Below are positions 63,001 through 64,000 of a stretch of 64,000 bases of DNA, one piece after another (position 1 is the stretch's first letter; the number at the start of each line of letters is the position of its first letter). Below the pieces are notes generated by a model. The model did not search any database, was not told the origin of the DNA, and saw nothing but the letters and a program-made list of their open reading frames with translations. The stretch is from an uncultured Nocardioidaceae bacterium (GTDB lineage: Bacteria; Actinomycetota; Actinomycetes; Propionibacteriales; Nocardioidaceae), in contig CADCUI010000001.1 of NCBI GenBank assembly GCA_902805845.1, positions 62,001 to 126,000 of the forward strand. The letters are read 5' to 3'. A program made the position numbers and the translations under genes.

Positions 63001-63863
63001 CCGGCGAGGTGCTCGAGCACCTCGAGGACATCGTCCAGGACCTGGGCGTCGACCAGATCGTGACCTGTGTCTACGCCGTCTTCGACTCCACCGACCAGGT
63101 GCTGCACTACGCCAACGCCGGTCACCTGCCGCCGCTGCTGACCGCCGAGGGCGGCGAGGTCCTCAGGCTCGAGGGCGGCGCCGGCCCACCGTTGGGCGCC
63201 GGCTACTTCAGCACCTCGTCCGAGGTGGTGCAGCTGCGTCCGTCGTCCACCGTCACCTTCTACACCGATGGTCTGGTGGAGCGGAGGGACCGCGACATCG
63301 ACACCGGGATCGACGCCCTCTGCGACCAGCTCGCCGTGCAGCAGCGGCTGCCGCTCGACGAGGTTCCCACGACCCTCGTGGACGCGCTGCTCCCCGATGG
63401 TCCGGACGACGACATCGCGATCCTGGTCGCCCGGGTCAACGCGGAGCCCTTCGAGGCCGCGGTCTCCCACCGGGTCGGGACGCAGGAGCCGGCGGTGTCG
63501 AACGCCCGGCGCCTGGTGGAAGATCAGCTGCGCAGCTGGGACGTGCCGGACGACGTCGCCGACGACATGGTGCTCATGACCAGCGAGCTGGTGACCAACG
63601 CCTTCCTCCACGGGCGGGCACCCATCGACCTGCGGCTGCGCCGTACGGGCAGCGAGCTGATGGTGGAGGTGCAGGACCGGACGTCGCTCCGACCCCGTCG
63701 GCGCCGGGCGGACGAGGAGGACGAGCACGGCCGCGGGCTCGAGATCGTCTCGTCGCTCGCGGACCGCTGGGGCAGCCGGGCCACCGGGACCGGCAAGTCG
63801 GTGTGGTGCAGCAAGTCGCTCGCCGCAGTCACCTCAGGTCTCGCGGAGCGACTCGGGCCCTGA
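60072..63863 (+). CDS. Large hybrid sensor histidine kinase / response regulator / SpoIIE phosphatase / RsbW-like ATPase (approx. 1263 aa)
   Basis: HisKA [24 protein letters not shown]; HATPase [10 protein letters not shown]...[55 protein letters not shown]...[13 protein letters not shown]; PAS; SpoIIE [44 protein letters not shown]; C-term [26 protein letters not shown]. Confidence 0.93.
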   Translation: [1263 protein letters not shown]

Positions 63864-64000
63864 GCCGGGCTGGGCCATCCCGCGGGACGCCAGCCACTCC
63901 TTCGCCAGCCGCTTGGGCGCCCGCGCCAGCCAGGCGTCCTGGACCACCTCGGCGACCTCGTCGCGGGTGAGCTCAGCGATGCGTGACGCGCGCAACAGCA
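63834..64000 (-). CDS. C-terminal end of an MmcQ/YjbR-like protein (truncated by window edge)
   Basis: Reverse frame ...LLRASRIAELTRDEVAEVVQDAWLARAPKRLAKEWLASRGMAQPGSGPESLRET*; stop at 63834-63836. Confidence 0.55.
   Translation of the reverse strand, partial: LLRASRIAELTRDEVAEVVQDAWLARAPKRLAKEWLASRGMAQPGSGPESLRET

Noticed and set aside
61368-63728. 786-aa minus-strand ORF antisense to the hybrid kinase
   Set aside because: Histidine/glycine/arginine-rich antisense shadow; sense frame has multiple intact catalytic motifs

Overview
This is a high-GC actinobacterial chromosome segment spanning the replication-origin neighbourhood; the gene order looks Nocardioides-like, which is an inference. 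From left to right the window contains: the end of a class A PBP gene; PadR regulator and inositol-3-phosphate synthase; an RDD protein and an MFS transporter; cca; a DUF6049-murJ-pseudokinase-sigM-anti-sigma-trxB-trxA block; GNAT, PLP aminotransferase, ATP-grasp ligase and acyltransferase genes; DUF4393/DUF445; parB-parA-rsmG-jag-yidC-yidD-rnpA-rpmH; dnaA-dnaN-gnd-recF-dciA-gyrB-gyrA-DUF3566; tRNA-Ile, a DLW-39-type micro-ORF and tRNA-Ala; a small degraded element integrated at tRNA-Ala; SURF1, DUF3817, cyclophilin, rhomboid, crgA and DUF881 genes; the pknB-pknA-pbpA-rodA/ftsW-pstP-fhaB-fhaA cluster; tRNA-Leu; a TIGR02206-type membrane protein; and a large hybrid histidine kinase/SpoIIE phosphatase. 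Most of this is the conserved actinobacterial core. The less ordinary signals are: (i) an approx. 3.3 kb relic element bounded by an 18-bp att-like duplication of the tRNA-Ala 3' end, with a frameshifted integrase, a truncated ImmA-like peptidase and an intact two-domain secreted cargo protein; (ii) a 22-bp intergenic tandem repeat family present at two loci about 4 kb apart; (iii) a 190-bp rhomboid-crgA intergenic region containing that repeat, a long hairpin, a consensus DnaA box and an 18-bp perfect palindrome; (iv) two parS sites embedded in coding sequence as the peptide VSRET; (v) a duplicated ATQAGLPRF peptide in the MurJ-associated pseudokinase, possibly an FHA docking motif. No CRISPR array, rRNA or intact transposon was seen. 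All family assignments are from reading the translations; no database search was run.
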